A DNA stretch of 64,000 bases from Bufo bufo (GCF_905171765.1 NC_053390.1:589614293-589678292); one strand, 5' to 3'; numbered from the stretch's first letter, positions 9,595-22,034 are shown. A program made the numbers and translations. Notes: generated by a model not told the origin, from the letters alone.

Positions 9595-10279
9595 GATTTT
9601 GGTTTAATCAGATCAGAGAATCTTGTTTCCAACAGTCTGAGAGTCCTTTGGAGCTCAGCCAGAGTGACCATTGGCTTCTTGGTCACCTCTCTTACCAAGG
9701 CCCTTCTCCCCCAATTACTTAGCTTGGTGGAATGGCCAGCACTAGGAAGAGTCTTGATTGTGTCAAACTTCTTCCATTTAAGAATTATGGAGGCTACTGT
9801 GCTATTAGGAACCTTCAGTGCAGCAGAAATATTTTTCTAACCTTCTCTAGATCTGCGCCTCCATGCAGTCTCTGAGCACAACAAGCAGTTTTTCCTCCTC
9901 ATCGTTTGGTTTTCTCTGATATGCTTTGTCAGCTTGAGACATTATACGGGCGTATTTTTCCAAATCATGTCCAATTGACTGAATTTACCACAGGTGGACT
10001 CAAGATGCAATCAAGGTGTAGAAACATCTCAAAGATGATCAAGAGAATACTTATGTCCATTTTTCCTTTTCAATAAATTTGCAAAAATTAGCAAAATTTG
10101 CAAATGTAAATAAAAGCTGAGAAATGTTTTTTTTTCCACAATAATGCCTCTTGTACATCGTCTTATTATCTTTTGGTAGACACCTATGTCATTTCCCGTC
10201 ACAAAATTACTTGCTGGTTGAATAAGAGTAACTTTAAGTCAAAATTTGCCAGGGGTATGAATAATTATGGGCAGCACTG
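9595..10279 (-). mobile_element. Tc1-like transposon, segment 4 of 4 with right terminal repeat
   Basis: Read on the - strand from the end, the terminal repeat CAGTGCTGCCCATAATTATT (TA at 10280-10281) runs about 190 bp, followed by a start codon near 9939 (MSQADKAYQRK...) and the N-terminal helix-turn-helix part of a Tc1 transposase, broken by a stop after about 31 codons. The 'ctctgatctgatt' block at 9605-9620 is where the gene passes back to segment 3 at 2523. The same terminal repeat begins the element at 13187. The order of all four segments is that of one transposase gene, so they derive from one insertion. Confidence 0.8.
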
Positions 10280-10281
10280 TA

Positions 10282-10567
10282 CATTGTATAATCTACATAA
10301 TAAGTTTAGTAATTTTCAACTACTTTGACATCTTTCAGAGGTATAGCATAGTTATTATACAGTATGACCCATTTATTTTTTTATTGATGTAGAGAATAAA
10401 AGTTATGTATTGCCTCCATTTTTTTTTACTGAATAGCAGCATGCTATTCTATTCTGGCTATCATGGAAGAATGAAAAAAATAAGGACTAAATATGACCTG
10501 AATATGTCTGTTTTAGTAAATACTATTTATTCATCATAATATCATAATTCTTTTGAGGCCTCTCTTC
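10282..10567. other. No feature recognised
   Basis: A+T-rich sequence between two transposons. I see no coding frame, terminal repeat or RNA gene. Confidence 0.6.
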
Positions 10568-10571
10568 TTAA

Positions 10572-11033
10572 AGAGGACCTTTCACTAGAATAAAAAATGT
10601 AAACTAAGCATACAGACATGGAGAGCGGCGCCCATTGATCTCCCTGCACTTACTATTATCCCTGGGCGCTGCTCCGTTCTCCCGGTATAGGCTCCGGTAG
10701 CTTCATATGTTTAGTTCAACTGGGTGGAGCCTGCCGGCGTCTCCTTCTCCCAGCCTGGAGTGCTGGCCAATCGCAGCGCTCAGCTCATAGCCTCTGAGAA
10801 AAAAAACTCTCAGGCTATGAGCTGAGCGCTGCGATTGGCCAGCGCTACAGCCTGGGAGAAGGAGACGCCGGCAGGCTCCACCCAGTTGAACTGAACATAT
10901 GAAGCTACCGGAGCCTATACCGGGAGAACGGAGCAGCGCCCAGGGATAATAGTAAGTGCAGGGAGATCCCTGGGCGCCGCTCTCCATGTCTGTATGCTTA
11001 ATTTACATTTTTTATTCTAGTGAAAGGTCCTCT
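10572..11033. mobile_element. piggyBac-type palindromic MITE, TSD TTAA (copy 1)
   Basis: The ends AGAGGACCTTTCAC and GTGAAAGGTCCTCT are flanked by TTAA (10568-10571, 11034-11037), the piggyBac target. Almost the whole 462 bp is one inverted repeat centred near 10800, so its frames are mirror artefacts. The centre carries GCTGCGATTGGCCAGCGC, which includes an inverted CCAAT box. Copy 2 of the family lies at 11325-11796. Confidence 0.85.
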
Positions 11034-11324
11034 TTAAGCAGGCCATACACATTCAATAGCTATCTCTCCAAACGTGTATACAATTGAAACCAGAAGTTTA
11101 CACTATACACTATATAAAAAGACACATGCATGTTTTCTCAATATCTGACATAAAATCAGAATAAACCTTTCCTGTTTTTGGTCAATTAGGATTACCATAA
11201 TTGTTATTATTTGCTGAATGCCATAATAATGAGAGAGCGAGGATGTTTTAAGGCATTTTTATTACTTTCTGCAAAGTCAAAAGTTTACATACATTTCATT
11301 AATATTTGGTACCATTGCCCTTAA

Positions 11325-11796
11325 AGAGGACCTTTCACCCATTATGACAATGTGAACTAAGTATACAGACATGGAGAGCGGTGCCCGGGGATCTCACTGC
11401 ACTTACTATTATCCCTGGGCGCCGCTCCGTTCTCCCGCTATGCCCTTCGGTATCTTCGTTCACAAAGTTATGGTAGGCGGAGTCTGCCCTTGTTCTGCTG
11501 TAGCGCTGGCCAATCGCATTGCAGAGCTCACAGCCTGGGACAAAAGAACCTCCCAGGCTGTGAGCTCTGCGCTGCGATTGGCCAGCGCTACAGCAGAACA
11601 AGGGCTGACTCCGCTTACCATAACTTAGTGACTGAAATCTCTGCCTACCATAACTTACTGAGCGAAGATACCGGAGGGCATAACGGGAGAACGGAGCGGC
11701 GCCCAGGGATAATAGTAAGTGCAGTGAGATCCTCGGGCGCCACTCTCTATGTATGTATACTTAGTTCACATTGTCATAATGGGTGAAAGGTCCTCT
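11325..11796. mobile_element. piggyBac-type palindromic MITE, TSD TTAA (copy 2)
   Basis: Same family as 10572-11033: ends AGAGGACCTTTCACCC and GGGTGAAAGGTCCTCT, flanked by TTAA at 11321-11324 and 11797-11800. It landed in the 3' end of the Sleeping Beauty-like transposase gene, where the TTAA was part of the codons before the C-terminus. A short internal duplication ('taccataactta', about 11617 and 11647) distinguishes the right arm. Confidence 0.9.
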
Positions 11797-11800
11797 TTAA

Positions 11801-12790
<990 letters not shown>

Positions 12791-13186
12791 AATACTACAC
12801 AAAGAAGTAGTGTGTTTCATGTGTGCATTTATTATATCCACAGGTGTGTCTAATTAATTTAGATGTTGCCAACAAACCTAACAGAAGCTTCCAAACACAT
12901 GACATCATCACATGGGCAGTCCAGAATTGCTTAAAGGCATAGTAATCTTAGTGTATGTAAACTTTTGACATTGCAGAAAGTAATAAAAATGCCTTAAAAC
13001 ATTCTCTCTCATTATTCTGGCATTTGGCAAATAATAATAATGTTAATCCTGAATGACCAAAAACAGGAAAGGTTTATTCTGATTTCATGTCAGATATTGA
13101 GAAAAACATGCATATGTGTCTTTTTATATAGTGTATGTAAACTTCTGAAACATTTACGTATGTGTAAGGTATTAAAAAAAAATATA

Positions 13187-13901
13187 CAGTGCTGCCCATA
13201 ATTATTCATACCCCAGGCAAATTTTGACTTAAAGTTACTTTTATTCAACCAGCAAGTAATTTTTTGACGGGAAATGACATAGGTGTCTCCAAAAAGATAA
13301 TATGACTATGTACAAGAGGCATTATTGTGGAAAAAAAACATTTCTCAGCTTTTATTTACATTTGAGCAAAAAATTCAAGATGTTCCGCACTGTGGAAAAT
13401 CTCAGAGGACGTGGTCGGAAGCCAAAAGTGACACCTGTGCTGGCCAGGAGGATAGTTAGAGAGGTGAAAAAGAATCCAAGGATCACCACCAAGGCCATCC
13501 TGGTGAATCTGGGCTCTGCTGGTGGCAATGTCTCAAGGCAGACAATCCAACGGACACTGCACACTGCTGGGTTCCACGGATGCAGACCAAGGAGGACGCC
13601 ACTTCTCCAGATAAGGCACACAAAAGCTTGCTTAGCCTTTGCAAAAGCTCATCTGGACAAAGAAGAAGACTTCTGGTCTTCTGTGTTATGGTCAGATGAA
13701 ACAAAAATTGAATTGTTTGGTCACAATGATGTTTCCTTCATTTGGCGTAAAAAAGGAGAAGCCTTCAACCCAAAGAACACCATCCCTACTGTCAAACATG
13801 GTGGTGGGTACCTAATGCTTTGGGGGTGTTTTTCAGTCATGGACCAGGTAACCTAATCACAGTAAACGGCACCATGAAAAAAGAGCAATACATTAGGATT
13901 C
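13187..13901 (+). mobile_element. Tc1-like transposon, right part lost
   Basis: Starts with the terminal repeat CAGTGCTGCCCATAATTATT (TA at 13185-13186), the same family as the element ending at 10279; about 190 bp of terminal repeat match in inverted order. It encodes a transposase fragment and is cut by a piggyBac element at the TTAA at 13902. The other half is not found later in the window. Confidence 0.85.
13381..13860 (+). pseudogene. Tc1-like transposase, central fragment
   Basis: In-frame over about 160 residues: second HTH with the GRGRKP hinge at the start, 'NVSRQTIQRTLH', then the first catalytic D in 'VLWSDETKIELFG' and the 'VKHGGGYLMLWGCFSV' block. The N-terminal paired-type helix is missing; the frame starts directly after the terminal repeat, so there was an internal deletion. 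A frame change follows at about 13850, before the second D. Translation upstream of 13381 is terminal-repeat sequence and not real protein. Confidence 0.85.
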
Positions 13902-14873
13902 TTAAAGGATAACTGTCGTATTTTTATTTTTTGGAGTATTGGATTGTGGTGAATAACCGCCTCCGGACCGCCTAACGCAGGATCGCGTTCCGGAGGCGGC
14001 AGCTGCAGGCAGAGTCACGCATATACGTGTCATCTCGCGAGACGCGAGATTTCGCTCAAAGCCGGCCCGCGCATGCGCATCGCGGACCGGCAAAAGTTAG
14101 AGGAGTATTTTGTCAGCAACCTGCCAGCCAATGATCGTCGCTGGCAGGTTGCTGATTTTTCAAAAATCCAATCACAAGCCATCTAACACCTTATATTTAT
14201 AAATATAAGGTGTTAAATGGCTTCTCTGCTCCTCTGCTGGTCCTTTTGGTTGGTTGGTTCCAGCAGAGGAGCAGACATCACAGTGAGTACCCACCAACAC
14301 CACAATTAACCCCTTGATCACCCCTGTCAATCACTAGTGAAAGGGAAAAAAGTGATCAGTGTAAACTGTCACTTTTTTTTTTACTAGTATTGACTAGTAT
14401 TGACTGTTAGGTTTTAGGATAGTTTAGGCCCCTTGGTTAGGTAGTTAGCGTCAGTTAGCGCCCAGCCCACCGCACCGCAGTCACTGATTCGCTGATTAGC
14501 GTATCGCTAATCAGCATTTGTACTTTTATAGTATCTGTAAGTGATCAAAACTGATCACAGTCAGATCTATAATAGTATTAGTGTCACCTTAGTTCGCCCT
14601 CCACCCAAAACGCAGTGTTTGCCCGATCAGGCCTGATCGGTCGCCCACACGTGCGTTCACCCACGCCCGCCCCGCCGCAGTGACAAAAAATATATATTTT
14701 TTTTTTATCACTGCACAATCACTTTACAAGCGCTGCGGCGATAAAAAAATCAGTTTTGATATTTTTTATCAATCGCAGCGGCCTCCGGTACTTCGCTAGC
14801 CTCCCATTTGTAAGACAGGCTTGCTTTTTTTCTTGGGTAGTCTCAGGGAATACCCCTAAATTTAGTAGTTCAA

Positions 14874-16819
14874 ATGTCAAACAGGGGGTATTCTTCTGAA
14901 GAGGCCTACAGGCTTCTGACCCAGTCGGATGAGGAATGGGAACCCTCATCTGACGAATCTAGCGGGTCAGAATATGAACCTGTAGAAAGCATTGGCAGTC
15001 TGACCCAAAGTTCGGACGAGGAGGTTGAGGTCCCTGATAGCACCAGGCGTACCCGAACCCTTGTTGCTAGACCACAGGTTGCGCAGGATCCGCTTCAAGA
15101 GCAGCAGAGTGGGGCTGGCGCTGTCGGATTACATGGTGAGGCATACACCAGCAGCGCAGCCCTCCCTGGACCTAGTACCAGCACTGCCGTACAACATGGT
15201 GAAGTGGCGAGCACCAGAAGGGCAGTTGAAGCTGGTACGGTGGCACGTGCAATAGTTACCCCGTCGCAGCCACCGCACAGACAGGCCCGTAGAGTCCCTG
15301 AGGTGCTGGCAAACCCTGATTGGCAGTCCCCAACTTCAGCTGCACCTGTAGTTCCCCCTTTCACCGCCCAGTCTGGAGTTCGGGTTGAGACAGCTCAGAT
15401 CGGTTCGGCACTGGGATTTTTTGAGCTGTTCTTGACTGCGGAGCTCTTGGACTTAGTCGTGGCAGAAACAAATCGGTATGCCACTCAATTTATAGCCGCC
15501 AACCCGGGAAGCTATTATGCCCAGCCTTTCCGGTGGAAACCAGTCCAAGTTTCCAAATTAAAAAAAATTCTGGGCCTTCTCCTCAACATGGGTCTAACCA
15601 AAAAGCATGAATTGCGGTCATATTGGTCCACGAACCCAATTCATCACATGCCCATGTACTCTGCTGCTATGTCCAGGGCACGATTTGAGGCCATCCTGCG
15701 TTTCCTGCACTTTAGTGACAACACCACCTCCCGTCCCAGATGCCACCCAGCTTTTGACCGGCTCCACAAAATTCGGCCCCTCATAGACCACTTCAACAAC
15801 AAATTTGCATATTTGTATACCGCTGAGCAAAACATCTGCGTAGACGAGTCCCTTATACATTTTACCGGGAGCCTTGGCTTCAAACAATACATCCCAAGCA
15901 AGCAAGCGCCCGGTATGGGGTCAAATTGTATAAGCTCTGTGAAAGGGCCACAGGCTATACCCACAAATTTCGGATCTATGAGGGAAAAGATCAGACCCTG
16001 GAGCCGGTCGGTTGCCCTGACTACCTGGGGAGCAGTGGGAAGACAGTCTGGGACTTGGTGTCACCCTTATTTGGCAAGGGGTACCATCTTTATGTGGACA
16101 ATTTTTACACAAGTGTGCCCCTCTTCAGGCATTTGTTCCTAGAACAGATTGGCTGCTGTGGCACCGTGCGACCTAGTCGCCAGGGCTTCCCCCAACGGCT
16201 CGTTACCACCCGTCTTGCAAGGGGGGAGAGGGCTGCCTTGTGTAACGAAGAACTGCTCGCGGTGAAATGGAGAGACAAGCGTGACGTTTACATGCTCTCC
16301 TCCATTCACGCAGACACGACAATACAAATTGAACGGGCAACCAGTGTCATTGAAAAGCCCCTCTCAGTCCACGACTATAATGCGCTCATGGGAGAAGTGG
16401 ACTTCAATGACCAGATGTTGGCTCCCTATTTAGTTTCCCGACACACCAGACGCTGGTATAAGAAGGTGTCTGTATATTTGATTCAATTGGCGATGTACAA
16501 TAGTTTTGTTCTCTACAGTAAGGCTGGGAGAACAGGATCCTTCCTCAAATTTCAGGAAGAGATCATCGCGAATCTCCTGTATCCAGGAGGTTCCGTGGCC
16601 CCAACCTCCAGTGTAGTGAGCCGTCTACACGAGCGACATTTCCCCAATGTCGTTGCTGGTACCTCAACCCAACCGTCACCCCGAAAAAGATGTCGTGTCT
16701 GTAGCAGGAGTGGAATAAGGCGTGACAACCGCTATTTCTGTCCTGACTGCCCTGACCACCCTGCCCTATGCTTAGGGGAGTGTTTCCGGAAGTACCACAC
16801 ACAGGTACACTTAGCATAG
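14874..16819 (+). pseudogene. piggyBac transposase, one evident frameshift
   Basis: This DDD transposase excises and inserts DNA at TTAA. The N-terminal 130 residues are acidic and low-complexity, starting with a Ser/Glu-rich stretch. The catalytic core shows three Asp: in 'ICVDESLIHFTG' (codon 15843), in 'LYVDNFYTSVP' (codon 16097) and in 'EVDFNDQM' (codon 16400). A Cys/His-rich C-terminal domain follows: CRVC...C..C...C...CF..YH (16690-16800). The frame is open from 14874 to about 15900 and again from about 15920 to the stop at 16817, with one frameshift at about 15900-15925 ('agcaagcaagcgcccggtat'). Total span about 648 codons, near full length for the family. Few other defects are visible, so the copy may be young. 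Confidence 0.92.
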
Positions 16820-17690
16820 GGATTGCATCTCACAGGACAGGCACACAGGGCTATTAGGGCCCTTTCACTCACAGCTGCTGCAAACCTCTCCTTTCACCTG
16901 GGATAAAGTGCATAATGTACTTCGCCACATCTTTGGGCGATTTGCGCTTTGCACATTGTCCCATAGGGAAGGAGAGGTTTGTCCTATAAAGGTAGAAAAA
17001 AAAAAAACACCGGTAAGCAAAAAAGTTAACGTTCAGTTCAAAAAGTTAAATAAAGTTTATACGTTCCGTTCAAATGTTATTATAAAGTTAATAAATTTAT
17101 TGCGTTGCGGCCTGGTTTTTTCTTTTTTTTTTTTTTTTTTACCTTCCAGGTGGACCAACCGATCGACTAGCTGCACTACTGATGTGCATTCTGACAGAAG
17201 CATTGCGCTGGTGTCAGATTACACAAAAGTCGGTTTATGCGGCGCTGCAAGACGAGATTTTTCCTCTGCAGTAAAAGATACGTTTGCCGAGGCATATGAG
17301 CTGAGGAGGTGGCGGTGTTCATATACTTTGGCAAACACTTTGTATATAAAAATAAATAAAAAATCCCGGCAATGATTTATTCATCCACATCGATTGATGT
17401 GAATGGAGAAATCGGGTTTGCCAGGGCATACGAGCTAAGTGGGTATGGATGTTGGGCGGAGCTCCTATGTCCTGGCAGACGCCTTTCCCCTCCTTTTTTT
17501 TTTTGGCAGAGATTTTTTCATCCACATTGATCGATGCGAATGAAGAAATCTGTGCCGTTCATTTTTTCTTTCAGCCCAGAGGCTGAACGGAAAAAAAATA
17601 TCTCATTACCCGTATGCTGAATATAAGGAGAATAGCAGAAACTCCTAATGCTGGCCATACATGTAATGATTGGCGGAGACCCTCAAATGC
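16820..17690 (+). other. piggyBac 3' region, no gene
   Basis: Downstream of the transposase. 16855-16985 folds back ('gcaaacctctcctttc' against 'ggaaggagaggtttg'), and 17370-17560 has two related blocks with 'ttcatccaca...gat(c/t)gat'. No open gene seen; frames here are short and lack protein character. Confidence 0.6.
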
Positions 17691-18936
17691 CAGGGCAGTA
17701 CAAACACCCCACAAATGACTCCATTTTGGAAAGAAGACACCCCAAGGTATTCACTGAGGGGCATATTGAGTCCATGAAGGATTGAAATTTTTGTCCCAAG
17801 TTAGCGGAAAGGGAGACTTTGTGAGAAAAAACAAAAAAAATAAAATTTCCGCTAACTTGTGGCAAAAAAAAAAAATTCTATGAACTCGCCATGCCCCTCA
17901 TTGAATACCTTGAGGTGTCTTCTTTCCAAAATGGGGTCACATGTGGGTTTTTTTTTACTGCCCTGGCATTTTAGGGGCCCTAAAGCGTGAGAAGAAGTCT
18001 GGGATCCAAATGTCTAAAAATGCCCTCCTAAAAGAAATGTGGGCCCCTTTGGGCATCTAGTCTGCAAAAAAGTGTCACACATCTGGTATCGCCGTACTCA
18101 GGAGAAGTTGGGGAATATCTTGGTCAAATGCCAACTTTTTATAAAAAAATGGGAAAAGTTGTCTTTTGCCGAGATATTTCTCTCACCCAGCATAGGTATA
18201 TGTAAAATGACACCCCAAAACACATTGCCCAACTTCTCCTGAGTACGGCGATACCAGATGTGTGACACTTTTTTGCAGCCTAGGTGGGCAAAGGGGCCCA
18301 AATTCCAAAGAGCACCTTTAGGATTTCACAGGTCTTTTTTTACACATTTTGATTTCAAACTACTTCCCACACATTAGGGCCCCTAAATTGCCAGGGCAGT
18401 ATAACTACCCCACAAGTGACCCCATTTTGGAAAGAAAACACCCCAAGGTATTCCGTGAGGGGCATGGCGAGTTCCTAGAATTTTTTATTTTTTGTCACAA
18501 GTTAGCGGAAAATGATGATTTTTATTTTTTTTCTTACAAAGTCTCATATTCCACTAACTTGTGACCAAAAATAAAAACTTCCATGAACTTACTATGCCCA
18601 TCACGAAATACCTTGGGATGTCTTCTTTCCAAAATGGGGTCACTTGTGGGGTAGTTATACTGCCCTGGCATTCTAGGGGCCCTAATGTGTGGTAAGTAGT
18701 TTGAAATCAAAATGTGTAAAAAATGACCTGTGAAATCCTAAAGGTGCTCTTTGGAATGTGGGCCCCTTTGCCCACCTAGGCTGCAAAAAAGTGTCACACA
18801 TCTGGTATCGCCGTACTCAGGAGAAGTTGGGCAATGTGTTTTGGGGTGTCATTTTACATATACCCATGCTGGGTGAGAGAAATATCTCGGTCAAATGCCA
18901 ACTTTGTATAAAAAAATGGGAAAAGTTGTCTTTTGC
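17690..18936. repeat. Nested palindrome array in the piggyBac 3' region
   Basis: Two adjoining fold-backs. Arms 17690-17850 and 17855-17985 mirror each other ('ccagggcagta...ccccaaggtattcac'). Arms about 18190-18540 and 18548-18890 mirror each other, sharing 'ggtatcgccgtactcaggag' and 'gccctggca'. The same blocks are also directly repeated between 18040-18165 and 18760-18935. Frames across it are mirror artefacts. Confidence 0.9.
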
Positions 18937-18976
18937 ATACCCTGGTAGAAGTAGAAAATGAGGGAGGGTGGGAGGG

Positions 18977-19076
18977 GCACAGATAGCTCACGAGCAAGGA
19001 GGGACGCGCGCCCTGGCTATTTAAAGGCACCTCTGCCCCTCCCACAAATGCAGGCTGACATGTCAGCCTTAACTAC
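18977..19076 (-). repeat. Terminal direct repeat of the YR retroelement (3' copy)
   Basis: About 100 bp nearly identical to 24991-25090, from 'gcacagatagctcacgagca' to 'cagccttaactac', with one visible C/T difference. It lies downstream of the YR gene on the - strand. It matches the A2 part of a Ngaro-type split direct repeat; I did not find the matching B1 repeat, so a simple terminal repeat is also possible. Confidence 0.85.
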
Positions 19077-19266
19077 TTGTGGTCACGGCTGCGGATGTGA
19101 AGACCTTGTGTAAGAAGAGGGGGACAGGCCTGCCCTGTTTACTTACCTCATACTTGGACTTAATGGCTGGTGGTGTGCCCTTAGCCATGGACGAGGGTAG
19201 GCCTATAAGGGGGCAAAGAATAAGCCAGGTAGAGTAGAAAAGGGAGTTTATTGCACATGCATGACA

Positions 19267-20171
19267 TCATAAAACCAGACTACAGAAGGCCTCGGATATC
19301 TCTCGGTGTGGATTCGGAATGTACCGCCCGTAGCATGCAGAGTGCCAGCGACCCATTTTTTGGATGATGTGAGCTGGGACATTATGCTTTGATGCTGCGG
19401 ATGCAGCCCCAATGCGGAAAGAATGCTCCGAAATGGATTTTGGGTCATGACCTAAACCCGCCACTAGGGAACCGATGTGTGAAATGAATTGGGATGATGG
19501 ATCTGACTTTGAAGGGAAGCAACGGGCTGTCTTGGGCCGAATCGCCCAACACCGCCAGAAGCTGCTGGAGGACCTGAACCGGGCACCATTCGTTGAAAGT
19601 GGGGAAGTACCTGATCCCCACTGGTGGACCGACTTGGGATGTCTTGGATGAAGCGAGGTACAGGATGAACTGGTCGCCCTGCCGGACCAGCTGGCCCCTG
19701 GTTAAGCCTTTTGGTTTTAGCAGAAGAGTTGGTAAACTCCCCTGGCCTTAAAAAAACGTAAAAGCTGAGGTACATGGCCGCTTTGACCACGGTACTAACA
19801 AGGAGCCCAAAAGGATTACCATCTAGGAAGGTGGATAACTTCCTGAAGAGTTCTCCTGACACCGGCTGTCTAAGAGAGATTGGGCCCCCGCTACTTTTTT
19901 GAATGCCTCTAAGGGTGGCTTTTATCGGTTGTGACAGGAAAATCGACCTACAGTCCGGATCTTCTAATGAGAGGAAATGCTGTACGCCGGCCAGGTATAG
20001 CTTTATGGAGTTGTAGGACAGTTTGAGCTCCAAATGGCAGTATGCCAAGAAAGCCATGATGTATGCAGTCTTGCCGGTATCATGTCTTGGGTGAAGGAGC
20101 GTGAACTTGTGGAACACATTCCAGCCTGTTCTATAGTTTCTGGACGTGTTGACCGATAAAGAATTTCTCAC
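19267..20171 (-). pseudogene. Tyrosine recombinase of the Ngaro-like element, frameshifted
   Basis: The recombinase would join the circular cDNA to the target. The N-terminal SAM-like (core-binding) helices are in 'NTSRNYRTGWNVFHKF' (about residues 8-24) and 'FLAYCHLELKLSYNSIKLYL'. The catalytic half has 'YVFLRPGEFTN' (first Arg), and in another frame 'SEHSFRIGAASAASK' (H-x-x-R box) and 'IIQKMGRWHSACYGRYI' with the nucleophile Tyr. The frame is lost between about 19745 and 19460, where the lower frame takes over; the residues between are read from a shifted frame. R, H, R and Y are all still visible. Confidence 0.85.
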
Positions 20172-20200
20172 CAGACTTTTTGCTGAATCAATGAACGATT

Positions 20201-21776
20201 TTAATCCAAAATCAGAGTTTGGAACGCAGGAGGGGATAGACCCACTTGGTCCTCCTCCAGCATTGCCTGGAAAAGATCATGAAAATGAAATTGTGACAAG
20301 GCATCTGCGGCGATATTTTGTTTACCCTGGATATGCCTGCAAGTGACATGAAAATTGTGACGGAGGGAAAGCCAGACCAACCTACGGACAAATGACATGA
20401 TGAACGGAGATTTTGACCTGCCTTTGGCGATTATGTCTACCACCGCCTGATTATCCGTGACAAAAACTACAGATGAAATGGCCCATTGACTGCCCCAAAC
20501 CTGAGCCGCCGCTACAATGGGGTACACTTCTAGTGAAGGGGAAGATTTTAAAACTTGCTGCGCAGAAGACACCTCTGTGGGCCAGGGACCAGCAAACCAC
20601 TGATTCCCGCTGATTGCTGCGTAACCTGCAGAGGCCGTGGCGTCCGTGAAGATCGTGGCTGATGCGGGACCCCATAGCGGCACAAACATGGAGACACCAT
20701 TCCAGCTGGCGAGGAACGTGTTCCACACTGCTAAATCGGCGATCGCTTGGCTGTCTAGGCAGATGAGACTATCCTGCTCGGGGGCTGATGCAAGCAGCTG
20801 TAGCAACCGGGAGGTGAAAGCTCTGCCCTGCGGCATGATCCTAGTAGCAAAGTTCAACATACCCAGCAAAGATTGTAACTCAACTTTAGTGAAACGCCTG
20901 GAGCCTGCTGCCTTGGAGATCTCTTCCCTGATTTTGGCAAGCTTCTCCTCCGGAAGCCTGGCTTGCATTTTAACGGAGTCCAACACTATCCCCAGAAAGG
21001 TAATTACCGTCGAAGGGCCTTCTACCTTTTGAAGAGGCGACGGGAACATTGAGCTCAGAAAAGACCCGGAGAAGGGACCTGAGCTTGCTGGGTCTGTTGC
21101 CTGTGGATTCAACCAACAGGAAATCATCCAGGTAATGGATGATCAGCGGGCAATCGCAGCAGTTGACTAGAATCCAATGCAGAGCCTGCGCAAATTGGTC
21201 AAACAGCCAGGGGCTGCTCTTGGATCCGAAGGTCAGATGGCTAGCAAAATAATAAAGATTTTGCCATTTGATGCCATACAACCTCCAGAGCTGCGGGTGA
21301 ATGGGGAGCAACTTGAACGCGTCTGCGATATCCGCCTTGGATAGCCAAGCCCCTCCGCCTACCTGGAGAATGAGATGTATGGCTTCATCCACTGAGGAGT
21401 ACCTCATGGAGAACTCTTCGGAGGGAATCAGAGAATTTGAATTCGGGATGTCGGAACCATGAGGCGCAGAAAGATCATAAATGAGACATTTTTTATTTGA
21501 AAACTTTTTTGCCACAATGCCGATAGGGCTGACCCTCCAAGAATCAAAGGGGACAGTGGAAAATGGCCCTATGAGGAATCCCTTCTCTAGCTCCGATTGT
21601 ATGAGGACTCCTACCGAGTCGGGATCCTTCGCCGCTGAGAGGAGATTGGGACCCTCCCAAGTGGACTGGGGAAGTGCGACCAGACCCGTATGGAAACCCT
21701 CGGAAAACCCGACTGTAAGAAACTGAACAAAACGGGGATTGGGATGGTTGTGTAGGAGATTTGCCAGGAGATGCAC
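20201..21776 (-). pseudogene. Reverse transcriptase and RNase H of the Ngaro-like element
   Basis: RT fingers and palm run from 21776: 'PIGIVAKKF...CLIYDLSAP', 'WLSKADIADAFKLLPIHP' (first Asp), 'GSKSSPWLFDQFA' and the catalytic 'IIHYLDDFLLVES' at about 21110-21150. A frameshift near 21050 moves to a second open frame (21127-20201) with the thumb 'FLGIVLDS', the 'LQSLLGMLNFA' connection and RNase H: 'ATIFTDATASAGYAAI' (D), 'SLEVYPIVAA' (E), 'VFVTDNQAVVDII' (D) and 'GKQNIAADALSQ' (D). All key acidic residues are present. Confidence 0.88.
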
Positions 21777-21791
21777 GTTGACTCCGACTAG

Positions 21792-22034
21792 TCAGGAGGT
21801 CCTGGAGGAACGCTGTGGGTATGTTGTAATGGGGTGGGCTCTAAAGCAACCAGAGCAAATGTGCAGGGCTCGACATTTATTATAATTACATATGGCCATG
21901 TTGTAATTGTTGCACAATTGACTATTACCCAGGAAAACTATGGGGCGGCCTAATTTATCGGTGGATGGAGTGGGTCTTTGTGCGAAACCAGAGGTGCTGG
22001 GAAGGAACCTGCCCTGGGAGACGGGAGGGACCAC
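21792..22034 (-). pseudogene. Zinc-knuckle-like C-terminus of the Ngaro-like gag
   Basis: The frame holds a Cys/His cluster, 'LCNNYNMAICNYNKC' followed by 'HICSGCFRAHP', resembling the nucleic-acid-binding end of gag proteins in DIRS-order elements. It follows the gag body at 22044-22505 with a frame change. Confidence 0.65.

Larger units (their letters stand above)
13906..18936 (+). mobile_element. piggyBac element, right end lost
   Basis: Begins at TTAA (13902-13905) with AGGATAACTGTCG, inserted in the Tc1 above. It contains a 5' region with several hairpins (for example 14117-14152, 'cagcaacctgccag' and its complement), one piggyBac transposase gene and a 3' region of nested palindromes. 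The expected right end (complement of the left end plus TTAA) is absent: recognisable piggyBac-arm sequence stops at 'gttgtcttttgc' (18936), where the YR retroelement region begins. Confidence 0.8.

Noticed and set aside
10703..11786. Frames in the palindromic MITEs
   Set aside because: Both copies give mirror-image frames on opposite strands, as expected from a palindrome without codon constraint.
14874..16819. Domesticated piggyBac-derived host gene
   Set aside because: It has the left TTAA end, a non-coding element-like 3' region and a frameshift; no introns or sign of conservation visible.
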